DNA from: Megaustenia siamemsis
Lineage: Eukaryota; Mollusca; Gastropoda; Stylommatophora; Ariophantidae
Direction: 5' to 3'
DNA: 64,000 nucleotides
NCBI GenBank assembly: GCA_032433765.1
Contig: JAVIAB010000092.1
Coordinates: forward strand, 34,448,034 to 34,512,033
Made by a program: the position numbers and the translations under genes. Positions 34,881 through 45,967 of this stretch are shown one piece after another; the first letter of the stretch is position 1; each line of letters begins with the position of its first letter. The notes under the pieces are model-generated. The model did no database searches and was not told the DNA's origin. It was given only the letters and a program-made list of their open reading frames with translations.

Positions 34881-35579
34881 TAACCACGTATTAAAACTTT
34901 CCTCTTCTCATGATGTGACAGAAAAATGTTAATTGTTGCTTTCTGATGATTCTTAGGAGCTCCCTTTTTTGTGTTGGCCTCTTTGAGAGTTTCCTCGTTA
35001 GTATTTTTAGCTATCCGGGGAACTTTAACAATTCTTCTGAGAAATCCCATCTCTGTTGACTCTAATCGTCATTTCATTGTTTGTATACCGTCCATGATTC
35101 GCTTTCATAGGTCACAATTGGCTCTATATAGCACCGATGAATTTTTCCTTCTCACTTCTATTGACATAGATTTGTTGCATAAGACGTATTTAATTTTCTG
35201 AAATGCTAAATTGGGCCTCAGTAATTCTGCTTTTTATTTCTGTGGTGCATCTTCCAACTGATGTTATTATTGCGCATAAGTATTTGACGCGTTGCACTTC
35301 TTTCAGATTTGTCTTGTTTAGTTTTATGCTGCATGATGGGGATGATTGTTTCTTCAATATGACCATTACTTCAGTTTTCTTTCTATTCAGACTGAGACTT
35401 TTCTTGTTGCTTTCTTGTAATATTATGTCTATCATTTCTTGTAGTTTATTATATGTCTTTGCTATTAAGACTGATTAAATTAATATGTTATTAATTAATG
35501 TCAGAATAACATTGTATTTATCTAATTTCTCCATGCTTTCATACATATGTTAAAAGTTTTATTGATTCTTACATTGCAG

Positions 35580-35624
35580 ATAAAGAGGAATATACAGGTT
35601 TAAACAGCTCTCTATCCAAACTTA
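35580..35624 (+). CDS. Exon R, 45-nt micro-exon of the N-glycosylated domain (copy 1)
   Basis: Phase 1 in and phase 1 out, between TTCTTACATTGCAG and A|GTAAGT, both strong. With one base from exon Q it encodes DKEEYTGLNSSLSKL, with one N-glycosylation sequon (NSS). It sits between Q (ends phase 1) and S (starts phase 1). Since it is symmetric it could be skipped without loss of frame, removing one sequon. The same exon occurs at 63774-63818. Confidence 0.65.
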
Positions 35625-36246
35625 GTAAGTGGTTTTTTTTTAAATTTCAATTTGTAATATTACTGTAATCTTAACACTCAAAATTGCGTTTATTTTACAC
35701 ACAGAGACTATGCCGTATAAATTTTAAACTATTACTAGTCGTTGTCATCTTTTATTTCTCAATAGTATTACGTGATTAAACTTGCGTTGTTTAAAAGCTT
35801 AAAAAAATATGTATTTAATATTTAGTCTTTTTTTAATGATTGCATTCACCTTATGTTCAATATATTAACACTTAAATTACCAAAAACACATAATTAAATA
35901 TTGCATTATAATGTCAGTGTGCTACACGTAGAAAAATATAAACAAGTATTTTGTTTTCATGTGTACGTGTTCCAGTTCTCTAATAAATAAATAAGAGCGT
36001 CACCTAAATCAATATATCTCCTGGAGCAGTAAATGTGAAATAAATAAAGGTGATTTTTGTAATACCTGTAATGTCATGCAGCCAGGTTTTAGATGTTGAC
36101 AATTAAGTGTGATATTTGAAATGTGTAAACTTTAAAGAAAAAAAGGAACATTAAAGAAAACAAAGCAACTAATGGATTAAACTTTACAAATACCAGTATT
36201 CTCCACAATTATAATTTATTACTATGCATTCAATTTATTGACACAG
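35625..36246. other. R-S intron, nothing recognised
   Basis: 620 bp of AT-rich intron with no supported feature. Confidence 0.6.
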
Positions 36247-36377
36247 GAAATACAACCATATATATAACCAAGAAATTTCAGAACGGTTCAAGGGAAGTAT
36301 TAGTAACCTTCACACCAAATGGGACTAAAACTGATAATAACATATTTCCAAAGGATAGCACATACTATCGCGCGGAA
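36247..36377 (+). CDS. Exon S, core of the N-glycosylated domain (copy 1)
   Basis: A 131-nt exon, phase 1 in and phase 0 out. The acceptor is ATTGACACAG; the donor GGAA|GTAAGT is near-consensus. With one base from exon R it encodes 44 residues: RNTTIYITKKFQNGSREV, LVTFTPNGTKTDNN, FPKDSTYYRAE. It has three N-glycosylation sequons (NTT, NGS, NGT) and a strand-turn-strand pattern typical of an extracellular beta-sandwich. Phase 0 at its end matches exon K, whose nearest copy is 3.6 kb downstream at 39992, across the duplication junction. The S exon of copy 2 would fall just past the window. No family recognised. Confidence 0.72.
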
Positions 36378-37705
36378 GTAAGTATTCATTTTTTTCAAAA
36401 TGTTAAATGTATAATCGTTGCTTATCATAAGAATTTACTGTAATGCTCATGGAGCCATTTAGTACGATCGTGAAATTCACTATTATGTTTGCAGTACCTT
36501 ATATACAAAGCATACAAGCAATTGCTTTATTTGATTACATCCACCTTGCATGCATTTCACTAGGGATTTGAACAATGACATGGTAACAAATCTGAGCTAT
36601 GGAATTGGCATATTCGTATTTAAGAAAATGTTAAAGATCAAATTAGCTGCTGCTGTAGTCCTGCCACGTGCTTTCTCTTAGAATTATTCTATAGTTTCTT
36701 CGCTATAACAATCTTATGGAATATGAACAAGTAAACCATATATTAATTGAGCAGTCACCACAAGAAGCACATCTTGAAGTAGATCGATAGTAACAAATTA
36801 AAAGACAAAAATATCAAAGGACAATTTAATCTAGAATTCAGCAAATGAAGTGAATATAGGCGAACTATGAAATATTCACAACACACTGCAATGTTGATAT
36901 CAGCTGAATTAAGTGATCGATTTAAGGAAACTGAAAAAAAGCATGGATCTCAGACATCATTTGGAGACATCTAAAATAGACGTGAAGCCACGCTAGCCTT
37001 GTTAAATGAGTTAGGTAAAATCCTAGGCAAAGCAGCATATAAAGACCTTGATAATAAGTTAAAAACTCAGCAAGATGTGATAAAAGCACACATATAGATA
37101 ACCTGGCATTTGAAGCAGAAATAGCATCCAGAACTGGAAACAGGTATTATATTATATATACATAAATAACTAACAGGCTCCTTCACACCAAACGACGGAC
37201 ATGTTCTGCGTAAAGATGACACCTTATTATAGTTCGGTCCGAAATTTGTGCCAATAGAGTTTATTAACTATCTCGGAAACTGTTTTATGAATTTCAGTAA
37301 TTATTTTTCATTAAATCTTATTTTTTCATCGACCTTAAGTCCGATTTTTTCCCCTACTGTCATGCATTTAGAAAATATTTTTATTTCTTTGAGGTATATA
37401 AAAATATGATTTTCTTGGTTGTCATAATGTTTAGAAGTATACAATACATACATTTGTTGTAATCAGATCATTGTTTAAAAGAAGCAACTTGTTTCACGTG
37501 TTCTCCGCACAATCTTAGCACCATCTCGCACGTACTGAACCGTAAATTGTAAGTCGCGCCATTGAGAAATTTATTTTGTCATTTCCGATTTCTTGTTAAA
37601 TAGGTTCAGAGGCGTATTTTGACAAGCTATTTATTATTAATGTATATTCTCTTATATGTGATAATGTGTATGCTATAGTGAAGTGACTACTTGCTTTTTA
37701 AAATC
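36378..37705. other. S-K intron, 5' part
   Basis: No supported gene. Roughly 36750-37130 may hold old repeat-derived sequence that I cannot classify. From about 37180 it is probably the 5' flank of the decayed DNA transposon, but I could not match terminal inverted repeats. Confidence 0.4.
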
Positions 37706-38985
37706 ATGAAGTGTTTAAAGTGTAAATTCATCACTATGCAAAAGATAAATGTTTTATTGTACAGACACTTTTGCAAGGGATCTAAAAGAGGTCGGTTATA
37801 TTACGATATGAAAATAAAACAGAAAAAAACAACAAGAACAGCTCTAAATATAGATAGAAAGTCTTTAAATGGATGGTTAGGACAGAACTTTGAATCTGCA
37901 GAGGCGACGGTCAAGCAAGGGAGAAAAATGAAAGTTGATGTTTTTGACAAAGATGTTATTAGACGTGAGATTTTGAACATTTTTGAATCGAATCAGCTTG
38001 TTACACTGCGCAAACTTAAAGTTCGACTGCAATTAGAATATTATACTGAACTATCAAAAACGACTCTGTGGAAGATCGTAAGAGGCGTTGGTTTAACTTT
38101 TCCGAAATCTACTAGTGGTAGAACTATTGTTTTTTTTTAAAACCACACTTGATTACTGTCCGAAGCAAATAATTGAGGCAGATCAGTGAGCGACGAATGG
38201 AAGGCTAAGATATAGTGAATTTGGATGAAACATGGATCAATGCTCTTCATACATATGAAAAAGAATGGCAATCAGTTGACAGAGAAAATAAAAGAAGCAT
38301 TCCAAGCAGCAAAGGACAACGCAATATATTAGTACATGCTGGTAGTATAAAGAATGGACTTCTTAATGACGCACAACTTATTTTTTCAATCAAAGTCTAC
38401 AGATGGTATGAACTACCATACTGAAAAGAATGGACGAATTTTCATAGACTGGATAGAGAACACTCTACTCCCCATTCTGGATTGACCTTCATGCCTTGTA
38501 ATGAACAATGCATCCTATCATAATGCGGTAGCACTGGAGAACAAAGATCTTAATTCGTCAAGCACAAAAGATCAAATCAGCACATGGCTTAGAAAAGATT
38601 TTTTTCCTTTCACACCATCCAGTAAAAACTAGAGTTATTGCAACTTGTTAGACAGACTAAGAAGACAACGTTATATCAAATTGATAAAAAAATTGCAAAT
38701 TAGGGCCACACATCTCTTTGCCTCCCACCTTATCATTCGGACCCCAACCAAATAGAACTTGTGTGGGCTAAAGTCAAAGGCCAAGTTGCTGCGCAGAACA
38801 CGACGTTTAAAATGGGTTCTGTTAAAGAATTGACGCGAATGCCTTCTCAACGATAGACATTGAGTACTTGAGAAAATGTGACGACCATGTGCTCAGAGAA
38901 GAGGAACAATACTGACGACGAGATGGATTGCAGTTTGCCCAACCGATAACAATTGTTAACCTCTTAGAGACTTTTCTGATTCTGA
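37706..38985 (+). mobile_element. Decayed DDE_3-type transposase (IS630/Tc1/mariner superfamily), copy 1 only in view
   Basis: The first open frame (ATG at 37706, to 38140) has a CLKC...HFC start and a helix-turn-helix-like part (FDKDVIRREILNIFE, TLRKLKVRL, KTTLWKIVRGVG). After stops, a second frame holds LDETWINALHTYEKEW (first catalytic Asp) and GQRNILVHAGS. The second catalytic site reads LVMNNASYHN, so the expected Asp is Asn (AAC at 38504-38506). The third, PYHSDPNQIELVWAKVKG, keeps its Glu (38755-38757). The C-terminal REEEQY, GLQFAQPITIV is readable. Several stops and frameshifts plus the Asp-to-Asn change make it inactive. Terminal inverted repeats not found. It lies in the S-K intron immediately before the duplication junction. 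Confidence 0.82.
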
Positions 38986-39015
38986 ATGAGGTATGTCGGA
39001 CATGAACACAATTTT

Positions 39016-39120
39016 TTGTTGATGGCACACTTACTATTTGATGACTATGTGAGTTTGCAGTTCTGGTCGTTCCATATATTTTGTTGATGACACGACTTAT
39101 AATTGGCGACTATGTGTGTT
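39016..39120. repeat. Imperfect 65-bp direct repeat at the duplication junction
   Basis: TTGTTGATGGCACACTTACT (39016) and TTGTTGATGACACGACTTAT (39081) begin two related units, both continuing to GACTATGTG. The junction 39040/39041 falls inside the first unit. Confidence 0.55.
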
Positions 39121-39991
39121 TGATACCTTGGTCAAAGTTTACATATCTCTATGACAAGGATAAAAATCAAATGAAAAATTGTGCCCTCTTCAAAGTGGTA
39201 AGGATACGCCTTTGACATGCATTGTTAGAAAACCAAAGTAATTTAAAGTCACATCACAAGTCAGATGTTTCTTTATTTGTTTTCAATATAATTGTTCTTA
39301 TGCAATCTGTAATTTCTCCTTTAGTACGTTCTAATAGCACATATAAATGTTTATTAGTATCTTAGATTATTTTAAATGAAGAAAACAATCAGCCAGCTAA
39401 CATCTTCAATTGTATTATTTACAAAAGTATACTCTTGCTGACCAAAGAATAAAAATTAAAATGCCACTGACATGACTCACGTCGGACAGGCCTTGTTAAG
39501 ACCATTATACAGGGCACAGTAATATGGTAAAGAAAACAAGACAGAGCGAGAAAGCGGCTGGATGACAAAATCAAATAAAAAGATAAGATTAGCATCGACA
39601 AGCGTTCCCCATTGACTACCATTGTTACTGGAATAATACTGATGAAGATACTTTTGTCGTTGAATCTATAAAAGTACTGATTTTACATTTATGTTTAAAT
39701 AATCAATTCGTGCTGTTAATTTAGAATAGGGATGTTTGAATTATCTACAAAAGATGGATATGAAAAGTGAAAATTGTAGTTAAATTTGTTCTTATGAAAG
39801 TTGATGGACTGATTTTCTTAAACATCTATTTTTGTAATAGGTGTTATTGTCGTGTAACTTTTAAATTGTAATTGCAATATTATTAAAATGTTGCAATTTT
39901 GTTGTAGATACTTAAATCGCTGCTTCACTATTTTGTATCCCCTTTGTGATATTTTATTTTCTACTTCCATACCATAAATTTTCTTTTACAG

Positions 39992-40088
39992 AAATTCCCA
40001 ACAGGAAGTGATATTAGAACAGATACGGTATCTACTATGCGCTTACTAGTAAATAACAACGCAACAGCTTCTTATAAGTCATGCTCAG
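39992..40088 (+). CDS. Exon K, C-terminal part of the N-glycosylated domain (copy 2)
   Basis: Identical to 952-1048 with the same splice sites and phases (0 in, 1 out). Here the upstream partner, exon S at 36247-36377, is in view. S to K closes the 161-residue domain (P 55, Q 15, R 15, S 44, K 32 residues) with its second cysteine at residue 160. K then joins in frame to mucin exon A'. This domain spans the 39-kb duplication junction: P, Q, R and S come from copy 1 and K from copy 2. Confidence 0.66.
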
Positions 40089-40729
40089 GTAGAAATATGC
40101 CGTATTGTTCAATTTTTGTGGTTAATAAATAACGGTGGCTTGTTAAATGTGCCTGGTTATTCTATATTGTGGTCTTAAATATAAAAAAATAACTACATAC
40201 ACAGGTTCCACACTAAAAATAATAGCATTTACGTAACGATAGAAGTCCATATTATGCGAAAGTATCTAACATGGTGTCTATTACTAGGGATTATAATGTA
40301 AGATAATGTATGTGATGTAGAGTAGAAATGTTAAACATATAAAGAAGATATCTTAGTCATGTTCACACAATTATTTATAAAGCTGAAAAAAATGTATGTA
40401 GTAAGAACCTTAACATATCGCTCTTGAAATGGTAAATGAATCAAGCAGAAAGTTTGAGTCTTCCCACTAAAAGACCTCAGATGTGAAGTTTTGACATTAA
40501 TTACCTTAGCTATTAACGCATTGTAAAAGATATAAATGAAAATAACAGAAATGATTGCTTTTATGTCTATTATAAAGTGACATTTGATGTACGTCTACAA
40601 GAAAATGTTTGTTTTATTTGACATTAGTAAATAAAACTAAAATTCTCATTTGTCTAGTAAAAAATATTCTATTAACAGAGCCAACAAGAAGGTGGCAGAC
40701 AAAAAATTACGGAATTAATTTACATTTCG

Positions 40730-40810
40730 AAAAAAAAAGAAAGAAAGAAGAAAGAAAGAAAAAAAGAAGAAAGAAAGAAAGAAAGAAAGAAAAAAGAAAG
40801 GAAGAAAAAA

Positions 40811-40871
<61 letters not shown>

Positions 40872-41064
40872 AAAAGAAAAAAATGAAAGAAAAAAGAAAA
40901 GAAAGAAAGAAAAAAAGAAAGAAAGAAAGATAGAGAGAAAGAAAGAAAGAAAGAAAGAAAAAAAGAAAAGAAAAAAAGAAAAAAGAAAGAAAGAAAAAAA
41001 AAAAAAGAAAGAAAGAAAGAAAAAAAAAAAGAAAGAAAGAAAGAAAGAAAAAAGAAAAAAAAAA
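40730..41064 (+). repeat. (GAAA)n polypurine microsatellite, copy 2
   Basis: About 335 bp, 102 bp shorter than in copy 1 and with a different pattern of interruptions, as expected for a fast-mutating tract. Confidence 0.97.
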
Positions 41065-41160
41065 CATGACAGAAATCTTACGGACTGCAAGATAATAAGC
41101 TATGCTATATTTTTTAAATTAGAAAAAACAGATATTGATGGAGCATAAATATTTATTCAT

Positions 41161-42198
41161 TGAGTGCCATCACCGCATCGAAGGTTGGCTACTATGGACG
41201 CCACTCCGATCTGTCTCTTGCTTAGATGGTGCAGGTTGTCATATGCTGTCTTAACCATCTTTTGATGTTACTCGTCCTCGCTAGTTTTGGTCTGCCTCCG
41301 CCTCCATTATCCTGTATTTTCCCTTCTAATATTACATTTACTAGGCTTTTGTGTCTTTTAACGTGCCCCAAAAAGTGTAATTTTCTTGTTCTAATTGTGT
41401 TTAGCAGTTCTTTTCTAATTTTTGGTTGTTTAAAAACGTCATCATTTATTCTCTTTTCTTTCTATCCAATTTTGCCAATTCTTAAATAAATCCTGGGAGT
41501 CGCGGTGGTTAGTGAACTGAACTACAAGAGCTAGGGTTCTATCCAAACAGACGGCTTCCGGGTTCACCCAGCCTTAAATGGATACAGGATTTTTTTTTCT
41601 GGGAAAGTAAAGCGGCGCGGGCGTAGTACCGACCACATTACCCCAAAAATTATGTGCTGAAGGTCTGTAAAATATATGGTCACTAACACCATATTCCCTA
41701 TACGCCACTTGGCGCGACGGGGGTGCTTTACTATTTTACTTTCATAAATCCACATTTCAAAAGCTTTAATTTTCTGTTCTGTTTTCTTGTCTAATGTCCA
41801 TATATCTGCACCACACAGGATTATTGAGACATTTTTAACATTCTTAGTTTTAGCCCTTTAGTTATTTGTTTTGATGTTAGTATACTTTTCATGGCATTAA
41901 AATTTCTTTTTGCCATTCCTATTCTTTTGTTTATTTTAGTTTTACATTTTCGATCACTGGTTATAGTATGTCCAAGATAGTTATAGCTCTGAACTGTATC
42001 CAGGTCTATTCCTTCAACTTTATATTCACTTGTAGGTTTTGAGTATTATCCTTGCTAATGATCATAGTTTTAGTCTTTTTGGTACTCATATCTAATCCAT
42101 ATTTTTTGCTTATCATGTTTATTTCATTAAATAATTGTTGTAGAATGTTAGGATTTTCTGCTAGTATTACAGTATCACCAGCACAGCTTATGTAGGTT
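41161..42198 (-). mobile_element. RTE-like reverse-transcriptase relic (copy 2)
   Basis: Copy of 2223-3260, same breaks, interrupted by the SINE at 41494-41743. Confidence 0.8.
41494..41743 (+). mobile_element. SINE-like insert with target-site duplication (copy 2)
   Basis: Copy of 2556-2805; the flanking ATAAATCC repeats are retained. Confidence 0.6.
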
Positions 42199-42370
42199 AT
42201 TGATTATTTTCTAGCATAAGTATATCTCTATATTATTTCTTTTCTAAAAACCTAATTCTAATGATTGTATACCTTCTAGAACATGTTTTTTTCATTTTTT
42301 TTTTTTTTGCCTTTCGTAAAAATAGTTAGGTAAAACTCCTTTCTGTCTAATAAAAACATTTTGTTCACAG

Positions 42371-43683
42371 AACCAACAGCAACCCCAAGCACAATAACGC
42401 CAGGTTCAACAACCTCAAGCACATCAACAACCACAAGCCCATCAACTACCCCAAGTTCAACAACATCAAGCACATCAACAACCTCAGGTTCAACAACCCC
42501 AAGCCCATCAACTACCCCAAGTTCAACAACCTCAAGCACATCAACAACACCAGGTTCAACAACCTCAAGCTCATCAACAACAACAAGTTCAACAACCTCA
42601 AGCTCCTCAACAACAGCAGGTGCAACAACATCAAGCACGTCAACAACACCAGGTTCAACAACACTAATCACGTCAACAACACCAGAATCAACAACATCAA
42701 GCACATCAACAACACCAGGATCAACAACTCCAGGATCAACAACTTCAGGCACATCAACAACCCCAGGTTCAACAACATCAAGCGTATCAACAACACCAGG
42801 TTCGACAACCCGAAGCACATCAACAAGTTCAACAACCTCAAGTTCCTCAACAACAACGCTATCAACAACCCCAAGCACATCAACAACACCAGGATCAACA
42901 ACCTCAAGCACATCAACAATCTCAGGTTCAACAACCTATAGCACATCAACAACACCAGGATCAACAACAACAAGCACATCAACAACACAAGGTTCAACAA
43001 CCTCAAGCTCATCAACAACACCAGGATCAATAACCTCAAGCACAGCAACAACACCGGTTCAACAACCTCAAGCACATCAACAACACCAGCTTTAACAACC
43101 TCAAGCACAGCAACAACACGCGGTTTAATAACCTCAAGCACACCAACAACACTAGGTTCAACAACCTCAATCACATCAACAACAGCAGGATCAATAACCT
43201 CAAGATCATCAACAACCTCAGGTTCAACAACCCCAAGCACATCAACAATCTCAGGTTCAACAACCTTTAGCACATCAACAACACCAGGTTTAACAACCTC
43301 AATCACATCAACAACACCAGGTTTAACAACCTCAAGCACAGCAACAACACCAAGATCAACAACATCACGGAGCTCAACTGAGACACCAAGCACATATGAA
43401 ACCCCAAGCACACCAGAAACCCCAAGCTTTCCAGAGGCTCCAAGCTCAACTGAAGTCCCAAGCACACCAGAAACACCAAGTACACCTGAATCTCCAAGCA
43501 CACCTATAACTCCAAGCTCACCTCAAGTGCCCAGTACGCCAAAAACACCCAGCACTCCACGTACTCCTAGCACAAAAACAACCCCCAGCACAACAACCCT
43601 AAGCGTAACAACCGCCCCTGGCACAACATCAACAACCCTAGGAACATCATCAACCGTCAGCACATCAACAACCCCAGGCTCAG
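42371..43683 (+). CDS. Mucin-like exon A', one-base deletion
   Basis: Copy of exon A with the same acceptor and donor, but 1313 nt instead of 1314. One A is missing between 43055 and 43056 (ACACCGG where copy 1 has ACACCAGG). After that the reading moves into a Gln/Pro/His frame and stops at about 43095, so the exon as written would truncate the protein. Otherwise the sequence matches copy 1 almost throughout, including the ETPSTP segment, which remains open in the original frame further on. Sequencing/assembly error and genuine loss cannot be told apart here. Confidence 0.75.
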
Positions 43684-43906
43684 GTAATATTGGTAGCACG
43701 CTTATAGTTGTTTACTCATTCAGCCCTTTGTGACTGTCACTAATGTAGTATCACATAGATAAAGAATAGGTACACAAATGTGAAGTGAGGTTGTGGATAA
43801 ATTTAGGGATCATTTTTCCAAGTACTTTGTACCTACTTCAGTGTTGTTTTTTTTTAAATTTCTTTTCTCATGCTATGTATCGAAAAAGAGAATGAGATTT
43901 TAACTT

Positions 43907-44171
43907 GGGGGGCTGATTGGTCTCGAGGCAAGTCGCTGGTCTCGGGACAAAGAGGTTAAAAGTTGAAATCCCGATTTCACCAGTTTGGATTGTTGTTTGT
44001 GATTTCTCTCTGCGGCAACTACCCCTGGTCTCAGCAGCGAGGTCAGACTTTAAACGTTAATTACTCAACGACGGAAAAAGTATGATTACCTCAGAAGACT
44101 GCGTTAATTTGCCTAAACGGCGAGGGAAGCCTGTACACACGACTGGCAGGGAAAATATGGTTTAACACGCA
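43907..44171 (+). mobile_element. tRNA-derived SINE in the A'-B' intron
   Basis: Copy of the SINE at 4971-5235. Confidence 0.7.
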
Positions 44172-44326
44172 AAATTCAGTTCCTTGTATCTTGGGACCTC
44201 ACAAAAGGTTAAAACTGACGAATGCAAAAAAGACGACAAATTAATGCCTACCTCATTTGCTTTTTCGCAATCGAGGTGAGATAATAATTTGTGGTCTTTT
44301 CCTCTTCTGTGGACCTCTGCTAAGTC

Positions 44327-44982
44327 TAGTTGTTCATAGAGTATATCACTTGGTATGCAGCCACTATTTTAAGTGACCAAACCACTAATCTACGTTGATG
44401 AGCAGTGTGTAGATATTCGGGAGTCCTGTGAGAGTCATGGCAATCACTTTTGTCACGTTGTCCATCCAACTGATAGCAAGAATACAGCGCAGACATTACG
44501 CATGGAATGCATTTTGCCTTCTCTCCTGCTTTGCATAAGCTATCCATGATTCGCTGCCACACAGAAGGATACTAATGATGCAGGCATTGTAAACTACGGC
44601 CTTTGTCAGTTTGCTGTTTTGCCAAAAATAGCCTAGAAAGTCGGTCGAAGGTGGTTGCAGCTTTAGCAATGCTAGTGTCAATTTTTGTGTTTAAAGATAG
44701 TTTGTCGTTGATGATGGACCCGCGGTCGTTTATGTCGTGTAAATTGTCAAATAGGCCAGCTTGCATGTTGCGCACATACCTGCAACACAATCGTAGGTTA
44801 CAATTTGTTATTGTTGATTTCTCTTGCATGGCGGGCGTGGAATGCAACAGTCTGCTATTCGAATTTTTCCTTATCCTCATACACCAAATCGGGAAAGCAG
44901 ACCTTGGCGAGACTGTAGTTGCTAGGGACTGCCCATCTTTAGAGGGCGGTAGCAATCCAGGAAGTCGATATACTTTTCCCAA
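44327..44982 (-). mobile_element. Non-LTR reverse-transcriptase relic, A'-B' intron
   Basis: Copy of the antisense relic at 5391-6046. Confidence 0.75.
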
Positions 44983-45967
44983 CGTCGAAAGCAGCCCCTG
45001 GCGTCATGCCCTGCACTCAATTTGCATATTGACATATAGCGGTTGGCTACTGCTTCCCGTGTTGTGTTAACATCAAATGATGAAGCTGGAGTGTCCTCTC
45101 CAGGGCGTGACCTTGAGCAGCTAAAGAAAGAATTAAATTGTTACCCTTGCAACATGTTTCTTGTCTCCACGCAGCCGACAGATCTAACAGTGGAAGAACA
45201 GTCTGGTGCCAAATGCGTCCCATGAATTGTCTGTACAACGTTTAAATCAATACTGAACCGCCATAGGGACTCTATCTCCATATTCTCCATCAGGGTTTAC
45301 TACCGAAGTCTATTGCATGAACGGGTAATCCTGCTGGACAGTAGGAATTAATAATCGGAGTCGACTTTCTCAAAGTTCCGATTTTTATACTAAAGGCTAG
45401 CATCTATTCGAGGACGAGGTTATGGCGCCACCGACTCGACGGTGACAACGGCATAGGTCATTTAATTGATTTGATAGAATTGGCTCCCCCCACGCAACTA
45501 ATTCACCTCACCCTCTGTAATCAGCAATTAACGTAGTTCTGAAGTACGCTGCTTTTTATGCTCTGTTCACAGCACACCTCTGTATCTAGACGCTGGCGAT
45601 ATTCTGAAAATATATCTTCTCTTCCGGGTTTGTCATACAATTACTCTTTGTATTGTAAATCTTAAAAAAAGGGATGGTCGGGACAGATTTATTGTGTAAC
45701 TAATTCAAGACGAATTATGTTATCTGCACTTTTCAGCGCGATATCTATTTTCAGGTGGTAGAAAATGGAATTTAAAATGTGTAAAATATGACTATAGAGA
45801 ATAAAGTACGGAGTTTTAAAATGTAGTTAACATTTTTTAAAAAATTTAATATCAATATATAAATATTTGAAAATATTTTGTGCTTAGCGTTGTTGTTCAA
45901 TCAATCTGCTAAAGACAGCTTGTTAGAACACACATTTAACTTCCTAATAAGAATATTTTCTTGACAG

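Larger units (their letters stand above)
33100..35470 (-). mobile_element. Older non-LTR relic on the minus strand, split by an RTE-like insertion (copy 1)
   Basis: Two minus-strand pieces belong together. At 34895-35470: NRKKTEVMVIL, VKYLCAIITSVGRCTTEIKSRI, then YESESW and RELLRIIRKQQL-like remnants. At 33100-33330: GKIQGK, CGRQRDNILDSLVSWHGK, which is the C-terminal end. The younger + strand element at 33331-34880 separates them, and removing it restores the order. Confidence 0.65.

Noticed and set aside
42371..43683. Programmed frameshifting to use the Gln/His-rich frame of copy-2 mucin exons
   Set aside because: The shifted frame reaches a stop within 13 to 62 codons in each exon, the deletions are at unrelated sites, and copy 1 lacks them in A, B3 and C.
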